Source: Planctomycetota bacterium (lineage in GTDB: Bacteria; Planctomycetota; Phycisphaerae; Sedimentisphaerales; Anaerobacaceae). From it: a DNA stretch of 64,000 bases. The position numbers were made by a program, and so were the translations under genes. The stretch is from the NCBI GenBank assembly GCA_019456195.1, contig VRUK01000001.1, positions 1 to 64,000 on the forward strand, in the 5' to 3' direction. Below are positions 52,560-61,948 of this stretch, one piece after another. Under the pieces are notes generated by a model, which had not been told where the DNA came from, made no database searches, and saw only the letters and a program-made list of their open reading frames with translations. The number at the start of each line of letters is the position of its first letter. The stretch's first letter is position 1.

Positions 52560-53150
52560 TTATTCTCCTTTATCTAGCCGAGCCATTACTTCATCGGTAA
52601 TATCTATACATCCGCCACTATACAACACTTTATGAGTATTGATAGTTTGATTAAATTCGTTAACACTTAATGCTGGAATATCGATTTCATTCTTTTCAAG
52701 CACCACATCTAATCCCTTTTGCTCAGCCAACTCACAGGTTATTTGCAGAATGTCTTTATAGAGTTCTTTGCTCCATTTGTATTCTTTCAACACTCTCTGC
52801 TCTTTGTTGATAGTTTGCTGGGTTTCAAAGCTGGCGCGTTTTTTTATGAACTCCTTGTGCTGTGCCAGATAATCACTGCTGTCCTGCTTTAATGCATCGA
52901 GCATTCCTTTATCGGCTATGAGCTGTTTAGAAAGTATCTCCAATTCCGCTCTTATTTTGTTTTGCTCAGCAGTAATCTTCCTCTTGTGTGTTGCACTTCT
53001 CTTACAATTACGAAAGATTTTTAAAATGCTGACAATACCAATCTTAGAAGAGGGTGTGTCGGCTTTTTGTTGAGCCTGGCTGTATTCGTAGCCCATTGCC
53101 AAGATAATCATACCTGTTAGACAACTCAAAAACATTGTTTTGAACTTCAT
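52560..53150 (-). CDS. OmpH/Skp-like periplasmic chaperone
   Basis: The product is 196 aa with a signal peptide (about 1-26, ending SQA). KIGIVSILKIFRNCKRS matches the N-terminal strand of OmpH, then a long helical coiled-coil arm (about 55-145, rich in Lys, Glu and Gln), then the closing strand EQKGLDVVLEKNEIDIP. Skp trimers hold unfolded outer-membrane proteins. The end (YSGGCIDITDEVMARLD) also fits OmpH, where DIT is conserved. It is on the opposite strand to its neighbours, with AAAGGGG before the ATG, and appears monocistronic. Confidence 0.85.
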   Translation of the reverse strand: MKFKTMFLSCLTGMIILAMGYEYSQAQQKADTPSSKIGIVSILKIFRNCKRSATHKRKITAEQNKIRAELEILSKQLIADKGMLDALKQDSSDYLAQHKEFIKKRASFETQQTINKEQRVLKEYKWSKELYKDILQITCELAEQKGLDVVLEKNEIDIPALSVNEFNQTINTHKVLYSGGCIDITDEVMARLDKGE

Positions 53151-53390
53151 AATGTCCCCTTTCTAAATTTGTTTCCGGCTCAAATCTCACATTTGCGATA
53201 GTTTGTCGTGATCTGGTATTTATACGTAAATCCTTATAAATAAACAAGGACGGAATTTTCAGTAGGGACAGGGAATTTGAAAATAAGAATTGCAATTTTG
53301 CCGGTTTACTTTTAGATTATCCTCTTAAGTTAGCTGTAGGTATTGTGTAGTGAGGAGATTGAAGAGTTTCGTTATATCAGGGATAAGATT

Positions 53391-53969
53391 ATGGCAGAGG
53401 TTAAGCCAGGCCGGGAAGAAGCCTTCTCGCTGCTGAAAGAATATAACAAAAGCGAAGGATTGATTAGGCATGCACTGGCTGTTGAGGGGGTAATGCGCTA
53501 TTTTGCCCGAAAAAGGGCCCGCGATGAAGAAAAATGGGGCATTATTGGTTTAATTCATGACCTGGACTATGAGCAATTTCCTGCCCAGCACTGCAAAAAG
53601 AGCGAGGAAATTTTAACTGCCCATAACTGGCCATCTGATTATATCCGAGCTGTGGTCTCACACGGTTGGGAAATATGCACGGATGTCGAACCTCAAAGCG
53701 AGCTTGAAAAAGTGCTTTATACAATTGATGAGCTGGTCGGGCTTGTAGGAGCGACGGCACTTGTGCGGCCGAGTAAAAGTGTGCTTGATATGAAAGCCAA
53801 ATCGGTCAAAAAGAAGTGGAAAGACAAGGCTTTCGCCGCAGGTGTAAATCGAGCTGTTATTACAAAGGGTGCCGAGATGTTGGGTATTGAGCTGAATGAG
53901 CTTATAAGCGATGTAATTATGGGGATGCGCGAAGTGGCGGATGAAATCGGGCTGAAAGGTAATTGTTAG
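53391..53969 (+). CDS. HD domain phosphohydrolase
   Basis: The product is 192 aa. The metal ligands of the HD superfamily are visible: LIRHALAVEGVMRYFA (first His), WGIIGLIHDLDYEQFP (His-Asp) and YIRAVVSHGWEICTD (third His). This is the HDIG-type subgroup of small cytoplasmic proteins, probably acting on nucleotides or related phosphate esters, but the substrate is unknown. An in-frame TTG 48 nt upstream would extend it; AGGGAT before the ATG at 53391 and family length favour the shorter form. It lies 68 nt before the lipoprotein isomerase gene on the same strand. Confidence 0.85.
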   Translation: MAEVKPGREEAFSLLKEYNKSEGLIRHALAVEGVMRYFARKRARDEEKWGIIGLIHDLDYEQFPAQHCKKSEEILTAHNWPSDYIRAVVSHGWEICTDVEPQSELEKVLYTIDELVGLVGATALVRPSKSVLDMKAKSVKKKWKDKAFAAGVNRAVITKGAEMLGIELNELISDVIMGMREVADEIGLKGNC

Positions 53970-54036
53970 TTTTAGCTTCAGAGAATGTATTGTGGCCGAG
54001 TGTTTAATTGTAATTAAGTAATTGTGGGGTTTAGAT

Positions 54037-55284
54037 ATGCTTAAGTTAGCTTTTATATCGATGTTTATGCTATTGCTGATAGGCGGTTGCGGTAGCGGTA
54101 ATCATCCAAGCGGGGCTGAATTGGAGCGCCGGACTATTACGAGAAAGATAAGACTTGTCGAAGCCTCGGGCGGATTGGTGCTGATGGTTGGCGGTGAGAC
54201 GCTGACCAGTGATGAGGTAATCGAGTCACCTGCAGAATTAGGGGGAACTTATGTACCGCCAATAGAATACTTTAAGCCGATTGCGCAGGCAAGTGAACTC
54301 GAGCAGTTCAAAGAAAGAGTAGGGGAGTATCTTACGGGAATTCTTATGGGTGAAATTTCGAATATGCTGCTTTACCAGGAGATAAAAAGAGAAGTCGGTG
54401 AGAATGTTGAGGCGGCTCTGGAAAAACAGGTGGAAAAGGCGATGAGAGAATTTGTCATGGACTACGGGGGTGACCAGATCAGGGCTGACGAGGCACTTCA
54501 AGAAAAGGGAATGGACTGGAAAAGCTTTGGAGAACAGAAAAAAAAATCGATGCTCATTCAATGGTATATATCGAAGAAAATGCCAAATAACAGACCTGTT
54601 ACTCATAGTGAGTTGATGGAACGTTATAATCAGATGAAAGATGAATCTTTTGCCATACACCCGTCCATACAATTTCGACTGATTGAAATTCAGCCGGATC
54701 GGTTGATATTATGGAAGAGAAGTGAGCGTCCTGGGCTTGCGAGGTTGTTAGCTAACAGATTACTCGCACGAATACAATCAGGAGAAGATTTCGGCGAGTT
54801 GGCCATGCAATATTCTCACGGGCCTTTTCGAGATTTCGGTGGATTGTGGAAGCCGGTGAGGCCTGATTCGTTAGCTGCTCCTTATGATAAGCTGGCCGCT
54901 GAAGCAGAGAAAATCGAGCCTGGCCAGATTGCAGGTTTGATTGAAACTAAGGAACATGTTTTCATAATGAAGCTGGAAGCAAAACAATCGGCCGATTATG
55001 AGTCTTTTGAAGATGTACAGGAGCAAGTGCGGGATAAAATTGTTTTCGACCGCCAGAGTGAGGTTCTCAATCAAGTAAATGCCGAACTTTTACAGCAGGC
55101 GGAATTAAGCAAAACAGACGAGTTTATAGATTTTTGCCTGGATAAGATTTATCAGATGCGCGACCAATCGGTAACGGTAAAAAGAAATATATATAAAGGT
55201 ACCCAGACACAGAGACGCAAGGACACAAATGCGTCGTTACCAGGAGCTGGAATGGGAATGCCAAGAAATCTAAGGCGAAGATAA
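54037..55284 (+). CDS. SurA/PpiC-like peptidylprolyl isomerase lipoprotein
   Basis: The product is 415 aa. The lipoprotein signal ends LLLIGGC, with lipid on about Cys18. A SurA-like helical N-terminal region spans about 70-205. The parvulin (PpiC) rotamase domain follows at about 210-325, with LLARIQSGEDFGELAMQYSHGPFRDFGGLWKPV and a closing KLEAKQSA strand. The tail is polar and basic (QTQRRKDTNASLPGAG). It probably assists folding of exported proteins at a membrane. TTG 54022 is in frame, but GGGG lies before ATG 54037, and MLKLAFISMFMLLLIGG is a complete signal. Confidence 0.87.
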   Translation: MLKLAFISMFMLLLIGGCGSGNHPSGAELERRTITRKIRLVEASGGLVLMVGGETLTSDEVIESPAELGGTYVPPIEYFKPIAQASELEQFKERVGEYLTGILMGEISNMLLYQEIKREVGENVEAALEKQVEKAMREFVMDYGGDQIRADEALQEKGMDWKSFGEQKKKSMLIQWYISKKMPNNRPVTHSELMERYNQMKDESFAIHPSIQFRLIEIQPDRLILWKRSERPGLARLLANRLLARIQSGEDFGELAMQYSHGPFRDFGGLWKPVRPDSLAAPYDKLAAEAEKIEPGQIAGLIETKEHVFIMKLEAKQSADYESFEDVQEQVRDKIVFDRQSEVLNQVNAELLQQAELSKTDEFIDFCLDKIYQMRDQSVTVKRNIYKGTQTQRRKDTNASLPGAGMGMPRNLRRR

Positions 55285-55414
55285 AACTAAAAAGAAACAG
55301 GTATAAACACGAAAAGCAGGATCAGGATAATTTCAAACACAGAAGCAGTTAGCTGTTAACTGAATATTCAGGTGTAGATTTGGTTGGAGTGACTTGAGAA
55401 AGTTGAATTGAAGG

Positions 55415-55813
55415 ATGGAGATTGTAGCACACGGTATCGACCTTGTAGATTGTCCGCGGATAGAAGCAATGATAGAGCGTCACGGCAAACGTTTCATTCA
55501 GAGGGTTTTCACTGCGTCAGAACAGGCCTATGCCGAGGCAAATAAAAATGGAATAGAGAAATTAGCCGGTCGCTTCGCGGCCAAAGAAGCCGTTCTTAAA
55601 CTGGTGGGGACCGGATGGCGAGGTAAAATAGCCTGGACGGATGTGGAGGTAATAAACAATAGTAGTGGTCAGCCGGAGGTTACTCTGAGCGGCGAGGTGG
55701 AAAAAATTGCCGGCAAACTTGGTATTAAACATATTAGCATAAGCATTACACATACTGCAAATTTCGCCATTGCGTCTGCGGTCGCGCTGACACGGTCGAA
55801 TGAAAACAGATGA
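55415..55813 (+). CDS. acpS: holo-[acyl-carrier-protein] synthase
   Basis: The product is 132 aa. HGIDLVDCPRIEAMIERHGKRFIQRVFTASEQ gives the first magnesium site (Asp near residue 9), and LAGRFAAKEAVLKLVGTGWRG the second (FAAKEAxxKAxG motif). The family ends SISHT..FAIASA, here ISITHTANFAIASAVAL. It transfers phosphopantetheine from CoA to acyl carrier protein, which starts fatty-acid synthesis. It overlaps the mnmG start by 14 nt, so translation is coupled. It heads an acpS-mnmG-radical SAM operon. AAGG sits immediately before the ATG. Confidence 0.95.
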   Translation: MEIVAHGIDLVDCPRIEAMIERHGKRFIQRVFTASEQAYAEANKNGIEKLAGRFAAKEAVLKLVGTGWRGKIAWTDVEVINNSSGQPEVTLSGEVEKIAGKLGIKHISISITHTANFAIASAVALTRSNENR

Positions 55814-57623
55814 GTTTGATTGCGTTGTTATAGGTGGAGGTCACGCCGGTGTCGAGGCTGCTAATGCTGCGGCGAAAATCGGTGCCAAAACCTGCCTTTT
55901 AACCATAAGCAAAGACACGATAGCGAAGATGAGCTGTAATCCGGCTATCGGTGGCCTTGCAAAAGGTCAGATTGCGCGCGAGGTCGATGCGATGGGGGGA
56001 TTGATGGGGTTGGCGATAGATGCAACGGGGATACAGTTTCGTCTGTTGAATTGCTCGAGGGGTCCGGCTGTGCAGGCCCCGCGTGCGCAGGCCGACAAAT
56101 ACAAATATAAAAATTATCTCCGTAAGCAGCTCGAGCAAACCACGAACCTGACGATAGTTGAAGCGATAGCGGCTGAGATTATAACCAGGGGAAATAAAGT
56201 GCGGGCGGTGCGCTGCAGTGATGGAAAGATATTCAGCGCTCCAACGGTAATTCTAACGACAGGGACATTTCTTCGCGGTTTGATGCATATAGGAACAGAG
56301 CAGTTCGCCGGCGGAAGGCTCGGTGAACCGGCCGCCAATGAACTTTCGGAAAGTCTCCGGCAGATTGGATTTGAACTTGAAAGACTAAAAACCGGCACAC
56401 CGGCCAGGCTGGATGCTGCGACAATCGATTTGGACAAGCTTGAAGTCCAGCAGGGGGATGAAAAACCAGTTCCTTTCTCCTTTATGAACGAAAGAATAAA
56501 TCGCCCGCAGGTTCCATGCTGGATAACCTATACGAATGAAAAAATACATAGTCTAATCCGAGAAAATCTGCATCGCGCGCCACTTTATTCAGGACAAATA
56601 ACTTCCACAGGTCCCCGGTATTGCCCGAGTATTGAGACAAAAATCTTACGCTTCGCGGATAAGAAGCGGCATCAGGTGTTTCTGGAACCTGAAGACGAAG
56701 AACAATCGACTATCTACTGCAACGGCTTAAGCACTTCTTTAAACAGGGATGTGCAGGAACAAATATTCAAATTATTACCGGCAGCAGAGAATGCGCGGAT
56801 TATTCATTACGGCTATGCGATAGAATACGATTATTGTCCCCCAACCCAGCTAAAACACAATCTGGAGACCAGGAAGGTCTCCGGGCTGTTTCTGGCAGGG
56901 CAGATAAACGGGACAAGCGGGTATGAAGAGGCGGCCGGACAGGGACTCGTGGCTGGTATCAATGCGGCAAGAAAACTTCAGGGCAAAGAGCCGCTCATAC
57001 TCGGTAGAGACCAGGCGTATATCGGGGTGATGATAGATGATTTACTGACCAGGGGGCTTGATGAGCCGTATCGGATGTTCACGTCGCGAGCGGAGTACCG
57101 GCTTCTGTTAAGAGCTGATAATGCGGACCGAAGATTGACTCAAATCGGTAAATCGGTCGGACTTGTGGACGAAAAACGGTGGATAAGATTGCAGGATAAA
57201 CTCGAGAACATCAATAAGCTTAAGAGCTACCTGAAAAATAACAGGTCGGAAGGGACAAGTTTGTGGGACCAACTTCGCCGGCCACATAATACCCTTGTGG
57301 AAAAGATGGCCGAGAATACTGATATTAAGAATATGAATCTTGCTGAAGATGTTCTTCAGGCAGTTGTTATTGATGCCAAGTATGAGGGTTATTTAGCTAA
57401 ACAGGAGCGCCTGGTGGCTGGTTTCAGAGCTTTGGAGAGTAAGAAGATTTCCGCAGATTTGGACTATAACAGCATCGCACATCTCCGGGCGGAAGCTAAA
57501 GAGAAGCTGTCTGCTTTCAGGCCGAGTACATTCGGCCAGGCCTCTCGAATAAGCGGTATAACACCGGCTGATATTACGGTGATTCAAATTCATCTGAAAA
57601 AAAGCAATGACCGAGTTGTCTGA
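55800..57623 (+). CDS. mnmG: tRNA uridine-5-carboxymethylaminomethyl modification enzyme MnmG
   Basis: The product is 607 aa. The FAD site is [21 protein letters not shown] at the N-terminus. Family blocks follow: [75 protein letters not shown] and [20 protein letters not shown]. The C-terminal helical domain with RTLGQA-like [15 protein letters not shown] binds MnmE. With MnmE it makes the cmnm5U or nm5U modification at position 34 of certain tRNAs. It overlaps acpS by 14 nt and the radical SAM gene by 17 nt. Confidence 0.96.
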   Translation: MKTDEFDCVVIGGGHAGVEAANAAAKIGAKTCLLTISKDTIAKMSCNPAIGGLAKGQIAREVDAMGGLMGLAIDATGIQFRLLNCSRGPAVQAPRAQADKYKYKNYLRKQLEQTTNLTIVEAIAAEIITRGNKVRAVRCSDGKIFSAPTVILTTGTFLRGLMHIGTEQFAGGRLGEPAANELSESLRQIGFELERLKTGTPARLDAATIDLDKLEVQQGDEKPVPFSFMNERINRPQVPCWITYTNEKIHSLIRENLHRAPLYSGQITSTGPRYCPSIETKILRFADKKRHQVFLEPEDEEQSTIYCNGLSTSLNRDVQEQIFKLLPAAENARIIHYGYAIEYDYCPPTQLKHNLETRKVSGLFLAGQINGTSGYEEAAGQGLVAGINAARKLQGKEPLILGRDQAYIGVMIDDLLTRGLDEPYRMFTSRAEYRLLLRADNADRRLTQIGKSVGLVDEKRWIRLQDKLENINKLKSYLKNNRSEGTSLWDQLRRPHNTLVEKMAENTDIKNMNLAEDVLQAVVIDAKYEGYLAKQERLVAGFRALESKKISADLDYNSIAHLRAEAKEKLSAFRPSTFGQASRISGITPADITVIQIHLKKSNDRVV

Positions 57624-58650
57624 AAATATTTATAACAGCCATGCTGCGCGTAATGAGCCTAAGTTTAAGCTCTGGCGTTCGGCCGGGCTGCTGCTGACAT
57701 ACAAATGCAACTGCATCTGTGAATTTTGCTATTATAATTGCGGTCCCGAGAAGAATGGCCTAATGTCTGTGGATACGGCTATAAGCGCATGGCAGTCGCT
57801 GAAAATCCTCGCCAGCGATAGAGCCAAAATACATATCACCGGCGGCGAACCGTTTTTGTATTGGGAAAGACTTCAGGAAATTCTCGAAGAGGCAGGTAAT
57901 CAAAACCTCGGAAAAGTCGATTTGATAGAGACAAACGGTTTCTGGGCCACTAATGAAAAAGTTATAAAGCAGCGGCTGAGAAGGCTTGATGAGCTTGGGA
58001 TGAACAGATTTAAGGTCAGCACAGACCCGTTTCATCAGGAGTATGTTGATATAAAGTTGATACATCGATTGGCCGCGATAGCTACGGAGGTTCTGGGACC
58101 CGAGCGAGTGCTGGTTCGCTGGCAGAAGTATTTAGATGACCCAATAGAAATGAAAAGTCTATCACCTGCCGAGCGTGAGCAAAAGTATATAAACGCTATG
58201 AAAGATTATCCCTGTCGTTTTACCGGTCGGGCAGCAGGTAGGCTGGCTGAATTAGCAGCCTCAAAGCCGGTAGAGAAACTTGTATCGATGAATTGCAAAT
58301 CCGATTTTCTTGGTACTAAAGGTGTACATATCGACCCGTTTGGGAATGTGTTCAGTGGAACTTGCAGCGGCATAATTTTCGGGAATGTAAATCAAATCAA
58401 ACTTGAGGATATTTGGAAGCAATTTGGCCCTGATGTAAACAAGTTTATCAATACATTGTTTAATTTTGGCCCGTTTGGACTGCTTGAAGAAGCGGCAAGG
58501 CTGGGTTACGAACAAGCAAAAGTCTATGCGAGTAAATGTCATCTTTGCACAAGTATCCGGCAGCATTTTGTAAATGGCGGTCATGAAGAGTCGATAATCG
58601 GCCCTGTCGAATGTTACTCTGGGACACTACTGGCCGATAAAAATATTTAA
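57607..58650 (+). CDS. radical SAM protein of unknown substrate
   Basis: The product is 347 aa. The radical SAM cluster motif is [14 protein letters not shown] with Cys34, Cys38 and Cys41, then [13 protein letters not shown] (GGE loop). The C-terminal region has [34 protein letters not shown], with cysteines typical of an auxiliary-cluster SPASM-like region, and a final CHLCTSI. It generates a 5'-deoxyadenosyl radical. The substrate may be a peptide or RNA. Its overlap of 17 nt with mnmG suggests cotranslation, so tRNA modification is one idea, without direct support. Confidence 0.85.
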   Translation: MTELSENIYNSHAARNEPKFKLWRSAGLLLTYKCNCICEFCYYNCGPEKNGLMSVDTAISAWQSLKILASDRAKIHITGGEPFLYWERLQEILEEAGNQNLGKVDLIETNGFWATNEKVIKQRLRRLDELGMNRFKVSTDPFHQEYVDIKLIHRLAAIATEVLGPERVLVRWQKYLDDPIEMKSLSPAEREQKYINAMKDYPCRFTGRAAGRLAELAASKPVEKLVSMNCKSDFLGTKGVHIDPFGNVFSGTCSGIIFGNVNQIKLEDIWKQFGPDVNKFINTLFNFGPFGLLEEAARLGYEQAKVYASKCHLCTSIRQHFVNGGHEESIIGPVECYSGTLLADKNI

Positions 58651-58668
58651 AATATTTATATTATTTTA

Positions 58669-58726
58669 TTGACAGCTTGTACAAATGTACGATATAGTAG
58701 TAGTACAGATGTAAAATACACTTGTA
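58669..58726 (+). promoter_or_regulatory. BlaI-type promoter with three operators
   Basis: TTGACA (58669-58674) and TATAGT (58693-58698) are 18 nt apart. Three TACA-NN-TGTA dyads, the core recognised by BlaI/MecI repressors, overlap it: TACAAATGTA (58680-58689, in the spacer), TACAGATGTA (58704-58713) and TACACTTGTA (58717-58726). The last two lie at and after the transcription start. Repression of the two genes downstream is expected. Confidence 0.88.
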
Positions 58727-58739
58727 AAAGGAGATTGTT

Positions 58740-59114
58740 ATGGCACAGAATAAGTTACCCGCTTTAAGCCCATCTGAAACAGAAATCATAAGATTGGTAT
58801 GGCAGCTTGACAAAGCAACCGTGCAGGATGTTTGTGATAAACTGCCTGCCAAAAGGAAAATAGCTTATGCGACAGTTCAAACCCTGCTGCGCCGGCTGGA
58901 AAAGAAGGGATACATTAAACACTCCATCCAGGGTAAGGCGCATGTGTTTTTCGCTGCGGTCACAAGCGAAAAAGTCATAAAAAGGTCGGTCGGTGATTTT
59001 TTAGACAGACTATTTGGCGGAGACCCGATTCCGCTTATGCAGTACTTAGCCTCGCATGGAAAAATCAGCGCCGACGATATAGAAAAGCTTAAACAACTCA
59101 CAGACAAAAAGTAA
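58740..59114 (+). CDS. BlaI/MecI-family transcriptional repressor
   Basis: The product is 124 aa. The winged helix (LSPSETEIIRLVWQLDKATVQDVCDKLPAKRKIAYATVQTLLRRLEKKGYIKHSIQGKAHVFFAAV) is the BlaI DNA-binding domain. The C-terminal half (VIKRSVGDFLDRLFGGDPIPLMQYLASHGKISADDIEKLKQL) is the dimerisation arm. BlaI proteins sit on TACA/TGTA dyads and leave when their M56 partner cleaves them or triggers cleavage. Three such dyads precede the gene and the M56 gene follows 28 nt later. AAAAGGAG precedes the ATG. The regulon is unknown; resistance to beta-lactams is not implied because no beta-lactamase is nearby. Confidence 0.94.
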   Translation: MAQNKLPALSPSETEIIRLVWQLDKATVQDVCDKLPAKRKIAYATVQTLLRRLEKKGYIKHSIQGKAHVFFAAVTSEKVIKRSVGDFLDRLFGGDPIPLMQYLASHGKISADDIEKLKQLTDKK

Positions 59115-59142
59115 CCAATATATTTCTGTGGAGAGATAAAAA

Positions 59143-61896
59143 ATGGAACCTTATTTAACACAAATCACAAATTATCTGCTGATGCAAAGCTGGCAGATAA
59201 CAATTCTGGTTGTTGTAATAGCAGCAGTAAATATGGCGCTGAAAAACAGGAGTGCACACGTTCGCTACCTACTTTGGCTGATTGTCTTGGCTAAATGCCT
59301 GGCACCGCCTTTGTTGACAGTGCCCGTGGCAATCCTTCCGCAAGAAAGGTATGCTGAGCCTGCTCCGGTGTCCCCGGTTCAAGCGCCGACTGAATCTTTC
59401 GAGGTTGTGGATTCACCCATAGCCCAGACTCCCGTACCGCTGGCAACGCAGATTATAGCATTAATCCCAATAACTGTTGCAGAAAGACAGGCAAGGCTTA
59501 CTGCCCGCCAATGGTTCAGCTTTGGTTGGGTTGCGGGAGTAGCTGCATTTCTCCTCTTTGCTGTGATAAAAGCAGTGAAGACCGAGTTTTGGCTGAGACG
59601 GCAGCGAAAGACGCTTTCAAGCGAACTGCAAGCCGGTATTGAGGGCCTATTCTCCAGACTTGACTTGAAAACATTCCCGAAGGTCTGGCTGGTTAACGGC
59701 ATAGGCCAGCCGTTTGTGTGGGGACTTTTGCGCGGCAGTATCTATTTGCCGGCTGACTTCATCAAAGTCAATAACACCGAGCACCGCAAAGGAGTGTTGG
59801 GGCACGAATTGAGCCACATTTTGCGTTTCGATGCAGCGGTCAATCTTTTGCAGGTAATTGCCCAGGCGGTATTCTGGTTCCATCCTTTTGTCTGGTGGGT
59901 GAATAAGACGATTCGCGGCGAACGCGAGAAATGCTGTGATGAAATGGCAATCGCCCACCTGGGTGCTAAAGCAAAAAATTATAGCGCTGCCATTGTGGAG
60001 ATATTAATTGCCGAGCACGAATCGACCCGGCCGGTTCCATCGTTGGCTGTAGCCGGGCCTGTAAAGAATATTGAAGAGAGGATAAAGACCATTATGAAGC
60101 CAGGTAAAAATTTCTACAAATGCCCGAGCAGGAGGGCTATTATTGTTTCGCTGCTGGTAGCTGCCTTGGTTGTGCCAACAACATTTGCTTTGACCAAACC
60201 AACGGAGGGGGTGGAGAGCTTTGGGAGCAGAAAAGTGCCGGTCACTGTTGCAGGCAAGGTCATATCAGAGCAGAGTGGAGAAGCACTTGTTGGTGCAATC
60301 GTCCGAGTGGCCGTACCTGCGACCGATATGAGGAAAGTCCGTGGCTCGGCGAACCACACAATTTATGAAGGACGCACCGACCCATACGGACGATTCGCAA
60401 TAGAAGTGCCCTCAGGTGGGAAAGCTGTTGATATTTCACTGGATGCATTTATGCCCGGGTATCGTTCGGCAGCGGGGACCTTTCGCAGGGGTGGGGACTT
60501 TAGCTTGGTGAGAGTTACGGTGCAGCCGGATAAGAAAACGGACTTACTAATTCGCCTTCCATCGGCTCTATATATTGCCGGAGTTGTCAAAGATCATAAC
60601 GGGCAGCCTTTTGCGAATGTAAAGGTTAATGCAAATATGCAGTTTGACGGAGGCTCCGGTTATATTGCGCTGACTGCGACTGACAAGAACGGCCGATTCG
60701 AGATATTTGATTATCCGGCCCCGGCTATGAAACGCAAGGACGAAAAAGGGCGGTTAACTTTCAGTATTGAGACCGCCAAAACCGTTACTATTAAAGACAT
60801 CTACGGGATGAAACCGAAGCAACTGAGAACGCTGAATGTACAGATGCCTCGCGGTTTGGTTGCGAGTGGTGTGCTTTTGGATGTAAATGGGAAACCTATT
60901 GTTGAGACTTTGGTGCAGGCGATGGTGGGAGACATAGGGATTGTACTCAGGAGCATCAAGACAGACCAGAATGGGTGTTTCCAGTTGGCTGGTTTGCCTG
61001 AGAGGAAACCGCTAATCTTATATGCCCATGCTATGAGTCTCAAGCAAAAGGCCAGGATGCCGCTCGTACTAATAGACAGGGATAAAGAAGTGACCCTCAG
61101 ATGTAAAGCTGTTGAGCTTAAAGCACCCCCCAAAACAGTCACCATGCTCGGCATGAAAGTGGCGAATATCACACCTGAAATTAAGGATGTATATGACTTG
61201 TCTCCGAATTTCGATGGTGTAGTTATTTTAGATACCGGAAAGAACTATGAACGGCTGGGCATCGGTGAGTTGCGCGAAGGGTATTTCTTCTGGATAGTCG
61301 GAAACAAGAAAATACATAATATGCGTGAGATGATATCCGAGATATTGAGGATTAACAATAAACCACGTCCCACCAGAGGAGGATCTATCTCGGAGGGACA
61401 CAAAGGCTTTATTCGCGTCGTTTATGTTAGAAGAGACAGCACAAGCACACAATATCTCAGACTTACCGATGAGGATGCTGCTGAGTTGATGAGTTTGACT
61501 AAAGAACTCGATAGAACCACTGATGAAACCGAGGCTGGGTCTCAGAAATCAAAGCAAGGCTCTGACATAGCTGATCGTATCATATCAGCCTCTATTCTGT
61601 CGCGTTTAGGTAAAGCGCTGCTAATCTACGCAAACGACCATCAAGACAGATACCCGGATACAATGAGTCTGTTAAAGTCCTATATAAGGGATAAGCAGGA
61701 TTTTGAATGGATATTAAAGAACGTGTCGTATCTCGGGAAAGGAAGAGATATAGCCGGATTAACCGAGACCATCATCGCTTATGATAGAGCACTGCTAAAT
61801 ATGGGAACTGGCACAAACGTTTTGTTCGGTAGCGGCATGGTATTATTCAGATCAGCAGAGAAACTTGAAAAGCTTGGCATTATGAAAGCGGAGTAG
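59143..61896 (+). CDS. M56 (BlaR1-type) membrane protease with carboxypeptidase-like and PDZ-like domains
   Basis: The product is 917 aa. N-terminal membrane helices lie at about 14-30, 40-60 and 125-145. The zinc protease motif HELSH is at 221-225 and the further acidic ligand is in EREKCCDE (260-267), with another helix near 325-342. Outside, three carboxypeptidase-regulatory-like beta domains (about 350-450, 460-560, 565-655) replace the penicillin sensor of BlaR1. A PDZ-like segment (GMKVANITPEIKDVYDLSPNFDGVVI) lies at about 665-770. The C-terminus (about 800-917: LGKALLIYANDHQDRYPDTM...ALLNMGTGTNVLFGSGMVLF) resembles the H-X9-DG tail of planctomycete pseudopilins, with Asp replaced by Ser. 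It should respond to an extracellular ligand and inactivate the BlaI repressor encoded just upstream. Confidence 0.88.
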   Translation: MEPYLTQITNYLLMQSWQITILVVVIAAVNMALKNRSAHVRYLLWLIVLAKCLAPPLLTVPVAILPQERYAEPAPVSPVQAPTESFEVVDSPIAQTPVPLATQIIALIPITVAERQARLTARQWFSFGWVAGVAAFLLFAVIKAVKTEFWLRRQRKTLSSELQAGIEGLFSRLDLKTFPKVWLVNGIGQPFVWGLLRGSIYLPADFIKVNNTEHRKGVLGHELSHILRFDAAVNLLQVIAQAVFWFHPFVWWVNKTIRGEREKCCDEMAIAHLGAKAKNYSAAIVEILIAEHESTRPVPSLAVAGPVKNIEERIKTIMKPGKNFYKCPSRRAIIVSLLVAALVVPTTFALTKPTEGVESFGSRKVPVTVAGKVISEQSGEALVGAIVRVAVPATDMRKVRGSANHTIYEGRTDPYGRFAIEVPSGGKAVDISLDAFMPGYRSAAGTFRRGGDFSLVRVTVQPDKKTDLLIRLPSALYIAGVVKDHNGQPFANVKVNANMQFDGGSGYIALTATDKNGRFEIFDYPAPAMKRKDEKGRLTFSIETAKTVTIKDIYGMKPKQLRTLNVQMPRGLVASGVLLDVNGKPIVETLVQAMVGDIGIVLRSIKTDQNGCFQLAGLPERKPLILYAHAMSLKQKARMPLVLIDRDKEVTLRCKAVELKAPPKTVTMLGMKVANITPEIKDVYDLSPNFDGVVILDTGKNYERLGIGELREGYFFWIVGNKKIHNMREMISEILRINNKPRPTRGGSISEGHKGFIRVVYVRRDSTSTQYLRLTDEDAAELMSLTKELDRTTDETEAGSQKSKQGSDIADRIISASILSRLGKALLIYANDHQDRYPDTMSLLKSYIRDKQDFEWILKNVSYLGKGRDIAGLTETIIAYDRALLNMGTGTNVLFGSGMVLFRSAEKLEKLGIMKAE

Positions 61897-61948
61897 TTAG
61901 TAAGTCATAACAGCATAAGTAAGTGTACGATTCAAAAGACAGATATTC

